From assembly GCF_037201975.1 (NCBI RefSeq), contig NZ_CP147520.1, positions 5,518,001-5,582,000 of the forward strand: DNA of 64,000 nt, in the 5' to 3' direction. Shown piece after piece: positions 1 through 7,538 of the stretch. This DNA comes from Streptomyces sp. TG1A-60. GTDB taxonomy: Bacteria; Actinomycetota; Actinomycetes; Streptomycetales; Streptomycetaceae. The position numbers and the translations under genes are program-made. Position 1 is the stretch's first letter, and each line of letters starts with the position of its first letter. Below the pieces are notes generated by a model. That model did no database searches. It saw only the letters and a program-made list of their open reading frames with translations, and had not been told where the DNA came from.

Positions 1-927
1 CAGCAGCGCCTGCCGCACACCGATGTACCCGGCGCCGACGACGGTCCCCATGACCACGCTCGCGTGGGTGCGGGCCGCCGCCCACGGGTCGGACCGCAGC
101 CGCTCGGCGGCGATCAGCACCGCCGGGCTCCCGGTGCGTGCGGCGAACCATCGGCCGGTCAGCGTCGACACGATGCCCGACAGCAGCACCGCGCCCGCGC
201 CCACCGCGAGCAGCGCGCCGAAGAACACCAGCGGGGTCTGCCTCAGGGAGTTGTCGGGCATGTTCATGCTGGTGCTGGCGACGGCGCCCAGAGCCGCGAT
301 CACCAGCAGCGCCACCGCCCCCAGGAACACCCAGCCGGGCCCCCGCCCCGAGCTCGGCCCCACGCGCCGCACCCAGCCCAGCGGGGAGGTCACCACCCGG
401 CGCAGCGCGAGTACGCTCGCGACCGCGCCAAGCACCGGCACGCCCAACGCCACCAGCGCGATCCCCGCCCAGGCCAGGAGGGAGGGGCTGTGCCACTCGC
501 GCAGCAGGAACAGCACGAACAAGAGGGTGGCGACCGCCGAACCGGCCAGGCAGGACACCCCGGTCTCCAGCGCCGCGATCCTGCGCACCTGCCCCGCCGA
601 CGCCCCGGCCAGCCGCAGCCCGGCGAGCCGCCGGTCGCGGTGCACGGCGCCCACGCGGGTGCACTGGCCCAGGAACCCGAGCACCGGTATCAGCAGGACC
701 ATCAGGGTGAGGATCGCCCCGGCGCGTTCACCCGGGTTGTTCAGCAGTCCGTCGGCGACCGGCACGCTGTACCGGCCCCGCAAGGAGGCCAGCACCGCCG
801 CCGCCATGGCGAAGGCCGTCGCCAGCGCCGCCCCCAGGCCCGTCAGCGTCACCCGCCACCACTCGCGCCGGTCGGAGCCCCCGGTCAGCAGGACGGCCAG
901 CCGGAGGTCGTTCACCAGTGCGTTCAC
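1..927 (-). CDS. FtsX-like ABC transporter permease (C-terminus beyond window)
   Basis: Reading leftward from a GTG at 927, 309 codons stay open to the window edge, so the 3' end is missing. The product begins VNALVNDLRLAVLLTGG and has hydrophobic segments separated by a charged loop (HRDRRLAGLRLAGAS) near residue 90. That loop resembles those of FtsX/MacB permeases of lipoprotein- or peptide-export type ABC systems. The GTG overlaps the stop of the ATPase gene in a GTGA junction (924-927), so the two are probably translationally coupled. It is the last visible gene of a PadR-ATPase-permease operon. The substrate cannot be read from the sequence; antimicrobial peptide or lipid export is typical of the family but is inference. 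Confidence 0.85.
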   Translation of the reverse strand, partial: MNALVNDLRLAVLLTGGSDRREWWRVTLTGLGAALATAFAMAAAVLASLRGRYSVPVADGLLNNPGERAGAILTLMVLLIPVLGFLGQCTRVGAVHRDRRLAGLRLAGASAGQVRRIAALETGVSCLAGSAVATLLFVLFLLREWHSPSLLAWAGIALVALGVPVLGAVASVLALRRVVTSPLGWVRRVGPSSGRGPGWVFLGAVALLVIAALGAVASTSMNMPDNSLRQTPLVFFGALLAVGAGAVLLSGIVSTLTGRWFAARTGSPAVLIAAERLRSDPWAAARTHASVVMGTVVGAGYIGVRQALL

Positions 928-1637
928 CGGGACACCTCCAGGGGGGCGTCGGCCTCGGAGACCACGACACCGTCCTTCAGGGTGACCTCGCGGTCCGCGT
1001 ACGCCGCGGTCTGCGCGTCGTGCGTGATCAGCAGTACCGCCGTACCGGACTCCCGGGCCGAGTGCGTCAGCGCCGTCATCACCTGCTCGCTCGCCAGCGA
1101 GTCCAGCGCCCCGGTCGGTTCGTCCGCGAACACCACCTTCGGCCCCGTCATCAGCGCCCGCGCCAGCGACACCCGCTGCGCCTGGCCACCGCTCATCTCG
1201 CCGGGCCGCTGCTCCTCCTGCCCGCGCACACCGAACCTTTCCAGCCACTCGCCGGCCCGCTCCCGCGCCTCCTTGCGGGAGGTGCCGGCCAGCAGCAGCG
1301 GCAGCGCGACGTTGTCGACGGCCGTCAGCTCGGGGATCAGCTGCCCGAACTGGAAGACGACTCCGAAGTCCGTCCGGCGCAACTCGCTGAGCTCCTTCTC
1401 GGGGAGCTGGTCGAGCCGCTTCCCGGCGTACGCCACCGAGCCCTCGTCCGGCCGGACGATGCCCGCGAGACAGTTCAGCAACGTTGACTTGCCGCTGCCG
1501 CTGGCCCCCGTGACGGCGAGGATCTCGCCCTCGCGCAGCTCCACCGAGGCGCCGCGCAGCGCCCGTGTCCTGCCGTGCTCCTTGACGAGGCCACGGGCCG
1601 CGAGCAGCGGCGCCGGGCCGGGGTTCTTCTCGTTCAT
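924..1637 (-). CDS. ABC transporter ATP-binding protein (LolD/MacB type)
   Basis: A 237-residue ATPase that would power the FtsX-like permease encoded after it. Visible motifs are Walker A GASGSGKST (about residues 44-52), a Q-loop VFQF (about 94-97), signature MSGGQ (148-152), Walker B VVFADEP (168-174) and a switch histidine in LLITHD. The size and the EPTGALDS D-loop region are typical of the MacB/LolD subfamily that works with FtsX-fold permeases. The ATG overlaps the stop of the upstream PadR gene (ATGA at 1634-1637), and its own stop overlaps the permease start. All three genes are therefore expected on one mRNA. Confidence 0.95.
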   Translation of the reverse strand: MNEKNPGPAPLLAARGLVKEHGRTRALRGASVELREGEILAVTGASGSGKSTLLNCLAGIVRPDEGSVAYAGKRLDQLPEKELSELRRTDFGVVFQFGQLIPELTAVDNVALPLLLAGTSRKEARERAGEWLERFGVRGQEEQRPGEMSGGQAQRVSLARALMTGPKVVFADEPTGALDSLASEQVMTALTHSARESGTAVLLITHDAQTAAYADREVTLKDGVVVSEADAPLEVSR

Positions 1638-2167
1638 GCTGCGTCGACCTCCGCGGTCAGGGTGGTCAGCCGGGCCGTGGTGGTGTTCATCCAGCGGAGA
1701 TCGGCGTCGAGGTGGTTGAGGGCGTAGTCCGCCGCGAGCACGGTCGCGAGATCGGCTCCCGGCGTGGTCTTCACGGCCGTCAGCTCCCGCATCCGCGCCA
1801 TGTGCGCGGTGCGCTGCGCCTGTAGATGGGCCGCCGGATCGCCGTCGGCGAGGATCGAGACGACGAGCTTGGCGAAGATCTCGTTCGTCACGAATGGCGC
1901 GGGCGGCGTGATCTCTCCGGCCCATTTGGCCAGTTCGCGCGCCCCCTCGTCCGTCGAGCGGTACATCGTCCGCTCCGGGCCGCTGTCCGCCTCGGTGCCG
2001 TCGACCTCGGCGAGACCGTCGCGGACCAGGCGCTGAAGAGTCGTGTAGACCTGCCCGTAGGCCAGCGGGCGGGCCTGCGGGAAGCGTTCGTCGTGCCGTC
2101 GCTTGAGGTCGTAGCCATGGCTGGGTCCCCCTGCGAGCAGCCCCAACAGGATGTGACGGATGCTCAT
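1634..2167 (-). CDS. PadR family transcriptional regulator
   Basis: A 177-residue protein starting MSIRHILLGLLAGGPSHGYD. This is the standard PadR winged-helix N-terminus, followed by a Virul-fac-type C-terminal helical region used for dimerisation. It is first in an operon with an ABC ATPase and an FtsX permease, a common arrangement in which PadR represses its own exporter until a ligand is bound. The start at 2167 is chosen because it gives the canonical PadR beginning; a longer reading adds an unrelated low-complexity leader. A perfect 12-bp palindrome 19 bp upstream of the start is a plausible operator. Ligand unknown. Confidence 0.93.
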   Translation of the reverse strand: MSIRHILLGLLAGGPSHGYDLKRRHDERFPQARPLAYGQVYTTLQRLVRDGLAEVDGTEADSGPERTMYRSTDEGARELAKWAGEITPPAPFVTNEIFAKLVVSILADGDPAAHLQAQRTAHMARMRELTAVKTTPGADLATVLAADYALNHLDADLRWMNTTTARLTTLTAEVDAA

Positions 2168-2185
2168 GAGAGCCAGTATGCATCG

Positions 2186-2197
2186 AGTACATGTACT
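2186..2197. promoter_or_regulatory. 12-bp palindrome AGTACATGTACT, candidate PadR operator
   Basis: A perfect inverted repeat lies in the intergenic region just upstream of the padR start. PadR proteins generally bind ATGT...ACAT-type dyads near their own promoters, and this site contains ACATGT. The function is inferred from position and symmetry. Confidence 0.45.
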
Positions 2198-2386
2198 GAG
2201 TGAATAGCGTCGGGGGAGATCGTCCGGCCATGCCGATACCGAGGGAAGCGGGGCCCCGGCGCCGGAGTGATCGGAGTGAACCACACCACGATGTCCCCAC
2301 ACCCACGTCTGCGGCGGCGCCCACTGGGTAGGGCTGGAGTACCCCGGACCCGCACATCGAAGCCGTACGACCACAAGGAGACCCCC

Positions 2387-2623
2387 GTGGCCACGCCCAC
2401 CTACCTTCCGACCCTGCCCCGCTCCAAACGCGTCGCGGAGCCCTACGAACTCCGCGAGCCCCACCTCTGTGTCTTCAGCGCCGAGGGCCCCTGCGCCGAC
2501 GTCCCCCTCACCAGCGAGCCCCCGCTTCCGGACGCCGCCCCTCTCACCAGCGAGCCGCCCCTCGCCGACGCGGCCCCCCTCACCAGCGAACCCACATCCA
2601 ACGGCGCCGCATCGGGGGTCTAG
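2387..2623 (+). CDS. small protein with three PLTSEP repeats, family unknown
   Basis: A 78-residue ORF starting GTG at 2387, six bases after AAGGAG (2375-2380). Codons are strongly GC-biased at position 3, so it looks genuinely coding. The N-terminal half (ATPTYLPTLPRSKRVAEPYE) is basic and contains two cysteines near residues 28 and 36. The C-terminal half consists of three 12-residue units: PLTSEPPLPDAA, PLTSEPPLADAA and PLTSEPTSNGAA. There is no signal peptide or membrane segment. Its TAG stop is directly followed by the ATG of malQ (TAGATG), so the two may be cotranscribed. I do not recognise the family. A leader-plus-repeated-core layout recalls multi-core RiPP precursors, but no maturation enzyme is nearby in the window. 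Confidence 0.7.
   Translation: MATPTYLPTLPRSKRVAEPYELREPHLCVFSAEGPCADVPLTSEPPLPDAAPLTSEPPLADAAPLTSEPTSNGAASGV
2504..2611 (+). repeat. three 36-bp in-frame tandem repeats
   Basis: Units at 2504-2539, 2540-2575 and 2576-2611 each encode PLTSEP plus six residues. Units 1 and 2 are closest; unit 3 has diverged after the sixth codon. The differences are largely synonymous in the PLTSEP part, which suggests selection on the peptide. Confidence 0.85.
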
Positions 2624-4936
2624 ATGCCACCGCGCCCGGCCGATTCCGACGATCCGCCGCCACCACCGGCGAACCCCGGCCCCCCGCCACCCCCCGCCCC
2701 GGCCACCTCCGACCCGCCGCGCCCCGCCCCGGCAGACTCCGGCGATGTGTCACCTGACCCGGCCGACCCCGGCAGGCCGCGCCCCGGCTCCGCCGGCTCC
2801 GGCGCGCCGTCGTCGGGCCCGGTCGAGCCGGGGAACCCGCTGTCGGAGGCGTCGCTGGCCCGGCTCGCCGCGCTGCACGGTGTGGCCACCTCCTACAGCC
2901 CCTCCCGGGACCGTACGGTCGCCGTCCCGGTGGGGGCGGTCGTGGCCGCTCTCGCCGCGCTGGGCGTCGACGCGCGCACCCCCGAGGCCGTGCGCGCCGC
3001 CCTCGCGGCGCGCGAGCGGGAGCTGGCCGAACGGTTGTTGCCGCCGACGGTCGTCTACTGGGCCGGCGGCGAGCTCCCCGCCGCGCTGGCCGCCCTGCCG
3101 GACGGCACCCGGCTGCGTATCGAGACGGAGCGGGGCGAACTCCGCTCCACCGTCGAGGAGTTGCCCCCGGGAGCGCACGCCCTGCGGGTCACCGCCCCCG
3201 ACGGCCGCACCGCCGAGGCCCACCTCGTCGTGGCCCCGCCCCGGCTGCCCGCCCCGCCCGGCCGGACGTACGGTCTCCTCGTCCAGCTCTACTCCCTCCT
3301 CTCGCACCGCAGTTGGGGCATGGGCGACCTCGGCGACCTCGCCGAACTCACCGCCTGGGCCGGCCGCGCCCTCGGCGCCGGATTCGTCCAGGTCAACCCG
3401 TTGCACGCGGCCGTCCCCGGCACCCCCACCGACCCCTCCCCGTACCGCCCCTCCTCCCGCCGCTACCCCGACCCCGTCCACCTCCGCGTCGAGGACGTCC
3501 AGGAGTACGCCCGCGCCCTCACCTCCGCCGACCACCGCGACCGCGTCGGCACGCTGCTGGAAGGGGCCGCGCGGCTGCGGGAAGCCGTCCTGGCCAAGGG
3601 CGAGCTGATCGACCGGGACGCGGTGTGGGACCTCAAGCGCGAGGCCCTGGAAGTGGTGCGCACCGTGCCCCTCGGCCCCGGGCGGCGCGCCGCCTACTGG
3701 GACTTCCTCGCCGAGGAGGGCGAGGCACTGGAGGACCACGCCACCTGGTGCGCGCTCGCGGAGGTCTACGGCTCCGACTGGCAGCGCTGGCCGACGGGCC
3801 TGCGCGACCCCCGCTCCGCCGAGACCGCCCGCGCCCGCGGCGAGTTGATGGACCGCGTCGACTTCCACACCCGCCTGGCCTGGCTCACCGACGCCCAGCT
3901 CGGCACCGCGCAACGCTCCGCGCGCGACGCCGGCATGCCCGTCGGACTGGTGCACGACCTCGCGGTCGGCGTCCACCCCGGCGGCGCCGACGCCTGGGCC
4001 CAGCAGGAGTACTTCGCGGCCGGCATGTCCACCGGCGCACCCCCCGACGCCTTCAACTCCCGAGGCCAGGACTGGGGCCTGCCTCCCTGGCGCCCCGACC
4101 GCCTGGCCGAGTCCGGCTACGCCCCCTACCGCCGTCTCCTGCGCGCCCTCCTCCGCCACGCGGGCGCCCTCCGAATCGACCACGTCATGGGCCTCTTCCG
4201 CCTCTGGTGGGTCCCGCGGGGCCAGGCACCGACCGAGGGCACCTACGTCCGCTACGACGCCGACGCCATGCTCGCGATCCTGGTCCTGGAGGCCTCACGG
4301 GCAGGCGCCCTGGTGATCGGCGAGGACCTGGGCACGGTCGAGCCCGGCGTACGCGAGGCCCTCGACGCGCGCGGCGTCCTGGGCACCTCCGTCCTCTGGT
4401 TCGAGCGCGACTGGGAGGGCACGGGCCGCCCCCTCCCGCCCGAGCGGTGGCGCGCGAACTGTCTCGCCACCGCCACCACCCACGACCTCCCGCCCACCGC
4501 CTCCCGGCTGACCTGCGACCATGTCGACCTCCGCCACGGCCTGGGCCTGCTCGCCCGTTCCCTGGACGAGGAACGCGCCGAGGCCGCCGCCGACACGGGC
4601 GAATGGCTGGCCCTCCTGACCCGGCTGGGCCTGCTGAACGGCGCCGGCGGCGGCATCTCCGCCCCTTGCGAGGAAGCCCAGATCCAGGCCCTCCACCGCT
4701 TCCTCCTGCGCACCCCCGCCCGCATGATCGGCCTCTGGCTCCCCGACACCGTCGGAGACCGCCGCCCCCAGAACCTCCCCGGCACCTGGGACCAGTACCC
4801 GAACTGGCGCCTCCCCATCGCCGACGCGACCGGCCGCCCGGTGACCTTGGAGGACCTGGCGGCCTCGCCCCGGCTGCACGCGCTGGCGGATGTGCTGCGG
4901 GGGCGGTCGGGGAATGAGGGGGGCGAAGCCTCTTGA
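2624..4936 (+). CDS. malQ: 4-alpha-glucanotransferase (amylomaltase, GH77)
   Basis: The GH77 enzyme transfers alpha-1,4-glucan segments between maltodextrins in cytosolic maltose/glycogen metabolism. Hallmarks are GFVQVNPLHA near residue 255, the nucleophile region RIDHVMGL near 520, the acid/base region GEDLG near 567 and the HDLPPTASR segment near 625. It is preceded by a FNSRGQDWGLPPW stretch typical of the family. At 770 residues it is longer than usual (about 700). The first roughly 65 residues are almost pure Pro/Asp/Gly/Ser and may be an added low-complexity tail, or the real start may be downstream near the SEASLARLAALHGV segment. The annotated ATG abuts the stop of the small repeat protein, and no independent ribosome site is obvious. 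Confidence 0.9.
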   Translation: MPPRPADSDDPPPPPANPGPPPPPAPATSDPPRPAPADSGDVSPDPADPGRPRPGSAGSGAPSSGPVEPGNPLSEASLARLAALHGVATSYSPSRDRTVAVPVGAVVAALAALGVDARTPEAVRAALAARERELAERLLPPTVVYWAGGELPAALAALPDGTRLRIETERGELRSTVEELPPGAHALRVTAPDGRTAEAHLVVAPPRLPAPPGRTYGLLVQLYSLLSHRSWGMGDLGDLAELTAWAGRALGAGFVQVNPLHAAVPGTPTDPSPYRPSSRRYPDPVHLRVEDVQEYARALTSADHRDRVGTLLEGAARLREAVLAKGELIDRDAVWDLKREALEVVRTVPLGPGRRAAYWDFLAEEGEALEDHATWCALAEVYGSDWQRWPTGLRDPRSAETARARGELMDRVDFHTRLAWLTDAQLGTAQRSARDAGMPVGLVHDLAVGVHPGGADAWAQQEYFAAGMSTGAPPDAFNSRGQDWGLPPWRPDRLAESGYAPYRRLLRALLRHAGALRIDHVMGLFRLWWVPRGQAPTEGTYVRYDADAMLAILVLEASRAGALVIGEDLGTVEPGVREALDARGVLGTSVLWFERDWEGTGRPLPPERWRANCLATATTHDLPPTASRLTCDHVDLRHGLGLLARSLDEERAEAAADTGEWLALLTRLGLLNGAGGGISAPCEEAQIQALHRFLLRTPARMIGLWLPDTVGDRRPQNLPGTWDQYPNWRLPIADATGRPVTLEDLAASPRLHALADVLRGRSGNEGGEAS

Positions 4937-4986
4937 TCAACCCACCGCTGTGCCACCCCGGACGAGTGTCCCTCCCCGGCGTTGGG

Positions 4987-5001
4987 TACTTTGGTCCCGT
5001 G
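4987..5001 (+). promoter_or_regulatory. -10 element TACTTT with start codon at the expected +1 (leaderless)
   Basis: TACTTT at 4987-4992 is followed by six bases and then the GTG at 4999. There is no Shine-Dalgarno sequence before this GTG. The arrangement TANNNT-N6-start recurs in this window and fits leaderless transcription, which is common in Streptomyces. Confidence 0.5.
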
Positions 5002-5250
5002 GACAAGAAGAACACCCTGCGCGTCGGCGCCCTGGCCGCCGGTACGACGCTGATGATGCTGCTCATGTCGTCCCCCGCGCTCGCGCTGACGCGCGACGAC
5101 GGCGACGACCCGGGTCCGGGCCTCAGCGTGATCGAGACGCTGGGGCTCTTCGTCGTGGCACCGATCGCCCTGTTCGCGGTGATCGTCGGCCTGGTGATGG
5201 TCCTGGACAGGTCGACCGACCGCCAGCCGAAGGCCAAGGCGAAGGCCTGA
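4999..5250 (+). CDS. small exported/membrane protein, unknown function
   Basis: An 83-residue product starting VDKKNTLRVGALAAGTTLMM. The N-terminus is a signal-like hydrophobic segment ending near SSPALA (about residue 34). A short acidic stretch follows (RDDGDDPGPG), then a second membrane helix (about 47-71, TLGLFVVAPIALFAVIVGLVMVL) and a lysine-rich tail. It probably sits in the cytoplasmic membrane. It is a single gene ending in a strong hairpin. I cannot assign a function. Confidence 0.75.
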   Translation: MDKKNTLRVGALAAGTTLMMLLMSSPALALTRDDGDDPGPGLSVIETLGLFVVAPIALFAVIVGLVMVLDRSTDRQPKAKAKA

Positions 5251-5333
5251 CGCCCGCGGCTCCACCGCTTCGCACGCCCGCGGCTCCGCACACCTGCGGT
5301 TCCACCGCTTCGCCTTTCGCGTCGCTTCACATC

Positions 5334-5377
5334 CGAGGGCGCCCCCTCCGCACACCAGTGCGGAGGGGGCGCCCTCG
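5334..5377 (+). terminator. strong hairpin terminator after the 83-residue membrane protein
   Basis: A perfect 20-bp stem (5334-5353 with 5358-5377) closes on an ACCA loop. It lies 84 bp after the stop at 5250. Streptomyces terminators often lack a U tail, as here. Confidence 0.8.
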
Positions 5378-5604
5378 ACGTGTTCCATGGCGCGCGGACC
5401 CGCCGGGGCGCGGCCGGCGGCCCTTCCGCGCTCCCCAGGGTTACGGCGTCGAACACGCGCCGTGAGACACCGGCGCGCCGCCGGCCGCAGCCCCACCCCG
5501 TCCGCAGCGCCTGTGACGCCGAGCGCGCCGCCCGGGTCCGGGTCGCCGCATGCTCGGGAGTCGGACACCCACGCCCCCAGCGGCGGCGACCGGTCCCCGA
5601 AGAA
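5378..5604. other. intergenic, no supported gene
   Basis: GC-rich sequence between the terminator and a short leftward ORF. Frames on both strands are open but give arginine/proline-rich translations without motifs or ribosome sites, so I see nothing assignable. Confidence 0.5.
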
Positions 5605-5787
5605 TCACCCCGTCCGCTCGATGCCCGCCTGGCCGGTGGCGCGGAGCATGGGGCGAGCGGCCGTCGTAGGACCGTGCCGCAACGGCCCGACGGACACGTG
5701 GCCCGGGGCGGCGGAGGACGCGGACGGCGTGACGGCCGAGGAGGCAGGGGCCGCGGCGTCGCCGACGGCCGTCTCCCGGAGGCTCAC
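5605..5787 (-). CDS. hypothetical 60-residue ORF coupled to the MarR gene
   Basis: A GTG at 5787 overlaps the MarR stop in a GTGA junction, and the 60 codons are strongly GC at third positions. The product (VSLRETAVGDAAAPASSAV...) is Ala/Ser/Pro-rich with no motif or membrane helix. The tight overlap suggests translation. It could also be the remaining N-terminal tail of a lost downstream gene, such as the transporter often paired with MarR. Low confidence. Confidence 0.3.
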   Translation of the reverse strand: MSLRETAVGDAAAPASSAVTPSASSAAPGHVSVGPLRHGPTTAARPMLRATGQAGIERTG

Positions 5788-6344
5788 GCCCCAGTCCCCA
5801 CCACCAGCGTCCGCAGCAGGTCGGCCAGTTGGCCGGTCTGCTCCTCGTCCAGGTGGGAGAGCGCCTCGGTCTGGACGGCCAGGCCCGCGGCGACGGCCTC
5901 GTCGGTCAGGCGCAGGCCCTCGTCGGTGAGGGTGACCTGGAGGGCACGGCGGTCGTGCGGGTCGGGGGAGCGGCGGAGCAGGTCCGCCCGTTCGAGCTTG
6001 TCGAGGCGGCCGGTCATGCCGCCGGTGGTGAGCATGAGGGTCGCGGAGAGCTGGCGGGGCGAGAGGGTGTACGGCTCGCCGGACCGGCGCAGGGTCGCGA
6101 GCACGTCGAACTCACCGCGCGAGATCCCGAACCGCGCGTACGCCTTCTCCATCCGGTCGCCGAGTGACCGCGAGAGCCGGTACACGCGCCCGAACACCTC
6201 CATCGCGGTGGTGTCGAGGTCGGGCCGCGCGACCGCCCACTGGTCGATGATCGCGTCGACGGGGTCGCGCAGGGGCTGGTCCGGCCGCTCCGGCCGGTCG
6301 GGCTCGGAGCGCTCGGACCGCTGGGGCTGGGGGCTCGCGTTCAT
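5784..6344 (-). CDS. MarR family transcriptional regulator
   Basis: A 186-residue product from the ATG at 6342-6344 (MNASPQPQRSER). The winged-helix core is clear: ISRGEFDVLATLRRSG, then the recognition region LSPRQLSATLMLTTGGMTGRLDKLE and the wing RSPDPHDRRALQVTLTDEG. The longer N-terminus of about 35 residues is charged and Pro-rich. It is divergent from an EamA-type exporter, and a dyad that fits MarR sites overlaps the exporter promoter, so repression of the exporter (and perhaps itself) is the likely role. The start is uncertain: no good ribosome site precedes this ATG, and an upstream ATG at 6428 is in frame. Confidence 0.88.
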   Translation of the reverse strand: MNASPQPQRSERSEPDRPERPDQPLRDPVDAIIDQWAVARPDLDTTAMEVFGRVYRLSRSLGDRMEKAYARFGISRGEFDVLATLRRSGEPYTLSPRQLSATLMLTTGGMTGRLDKLERADLLRRSPDPHDRRALQVTLTDEGLRLTDEAVAAGLAVQTEALSHLDEEQTGQLADLLRTLVVGTGA

Positions 6345-6388
6345 GTGAGGAGTATCCGGCGCGGGTCGGTCGGCCGCAAGAAAGCGGC

Positions 6389-6418
6389 TTGACGGAAAGT
6401 TGCTTACCGCTAAGCTAA
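6389..6418 (+). promoter_or_regulatory. promoter of the EamA gene overlapped by a MarR-type operator
   Basis: TTGACG (6389-6394), a 16-bp spacer and TAAGCT (6411-6416) make a good -35/-10 pair facing the EamA gene. A dyad, TTGCTTA-CCGC-TAAGCTAA (6400-6418), covers the -10 box, exactly where a repressor would block polymerase. TTGCTTA/TAAGCAA-like arms are typical of MarR operators. Confidence 0.65.
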
Positions 6419-6472
6419 TCGCGAGCAAGTCAGTTGAGCAGTCTCCTCAGCCGCCGCGAAGGGCCGCGTCCC

Positions 6473-7486
6473 ATGACCGCGAAGACCTCGGAGTCCTCCG
6501 ACTCCGCGAAGACCTCGAACCGCCTCACCCTCACAGCCGTCACCGCCCTGGCCCCCGTCTCCTGGGGCACCACCTACGCCGTCACCACGGAGTTCCTGCC
6601 GCCCGACCGCCCCCTGTTCACGGGCCTGCTCCGGGCGCTCCCGGCGGGGCTGCTGCTCCTGGCGGTCTCGCGCACACTGCCGCGCGGGGTCTGGTGGGGG
6701 AAGGCCGCGGTGCTGGGCGCGCTGAACATCGGCGCCTTCTTCCCGCTCCTCTTCCTCTCCGCGTACCGTATGCCGGGCGGCATGGCCGCGGTGGTCGGTT
6801 CGGTGGGCCCGCTGTTCGTGGCCGGTCTGGCGACCCTGCTCCTCGGCGAGCGGCCGACCGTACGCACGCTCCTCACCGGCATCGCCGCGGCCCTCGGCGT
6901 CAGCCTTGTCGTCCTGAAGGCGGCCGGCGCCCTCGACCCGGTGGGCCTGCTCGCGGCCCTCGCCTCCACCGCCTCCATGTCCACCGGCACGGTCCTCACC
7001 AAGCGCTGGGGCCGCCCCGAGGGCGTGGGCCCCCTCGCCTTCACCGGCTGGCAGTTGACGGCCGGCGGCCTCCTGATCGCGCCCGTCGCCCTGCTCGTCG
7101 AGGGCGCACCCCCCGCCCTGGACGGCCGGGCCGTGGGCGGCTACCTGTACCTGGCCCTCGCCAACACCGCCGTCTCCTACTGCCTCTGGTTCCGAGGCAT
7201 CGGCCGCCTCCCCACCACCCAGGTGACCTTCCTCGGCCCGCTCTCCCCCCTGACCGCCGCCGTGCTGGGCTGGGCCGCCCTGGGCCAGTCCCTCACCCCT
7301 CTGCAACTCCTGGGCATGACCATCGCCTTCACCGCGACGATCCTGGGCCAGCTCCAGCCCCGCGCACGGTCCACGCCGACGCCCCCGAGGCCCCCGGGCA
7401 AGCCACCCGCCGGGTCCGCCCCGCGCCGACCCGCCGACGCTCGGGACCACCAGGCTGCCGAACTCTCCGGCTGGCGGCTCACGTAA
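6473..7486 (+). CDS. EamA/DMT family transporter
   Basis: A 337-residue integral membrane protein with about ten hydrophobic segments in two EamA halves (roughly 15-145 and 160-290). Family features include SWGTTYAVTTEFLP in the first helix and PLSPLTAAVLGWAALGQSLT near the end of the second half. The tail (about 300-337) is Pro-rich and hydrophilic. It is a probable small-molecule or drug exporter of the inner membrane; the substrate is unknown. A start at 6434 is also in frame, but 6473 (MTAKTSES) gives a more usual N-terminus. It is transcribed divergently from marR under a promoter that carries a MarR-like operator. Confidence 0.9.
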   Translation: MTAKTSESSDSAKTSNRLTLTAVTALAPVSWGTTYAVTTEFLPPDRPLFTGLLRALPAGLLLLAVSRTLPRGVWWGKAAVLGALNIGAFFPLLFLSAYRMPGGMAAVVGSVGPLFVAGLATLLLGERPTVRTLLTGIAAALGVSLVVLKAAGALDPVGLLAALASTASMSTGTVLTKRWGRPEGVGPLAFTGWQLTAGGLLIAPVALLVEGAPPALDGRAVGGYLYLALANTAVSYCLWFRGIGRLPTTQVTFLGPLSPLTAAVLGWAALGQSLTPLQLLGMTIAFTATILGQLQPRARSTPTPPRPPGKPPAGSAPRRPADARDHQAAELSGWRLT

Positions 7487-7523
7487 GGGGGCGCCCGGTG
7501 ACCACACCGGGCGCCCCCTTACG
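7482..7523. terminator. bidirectional hairpin between EamA and pepN
   Basis: A 19-bp perfect stem (7482-7500 with 7505-7523) with loop ACCA. It overlaps the EamA stop codon and lies 15 bp beyond the end of the converging pepN gene, so it can serve both. Confidence 0.8.
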
Positions 7524-7538
7524 CGTACGACGGGCCGC

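Noticed and set aside
2504..2611. CRISPR-like reading of the 36-bp repeats before malQ
   Set aside because: Repeats are contiguous, imperfect and encode a repeated peptide in a frame with a ribosome site.
5380..6348. A plus-strand 322-codon frame across the gap and opposite marR
   Set aside because: Low-complexity Arg/Pro/Ser translation, no ribosome site, overlaps the real MarR gene.
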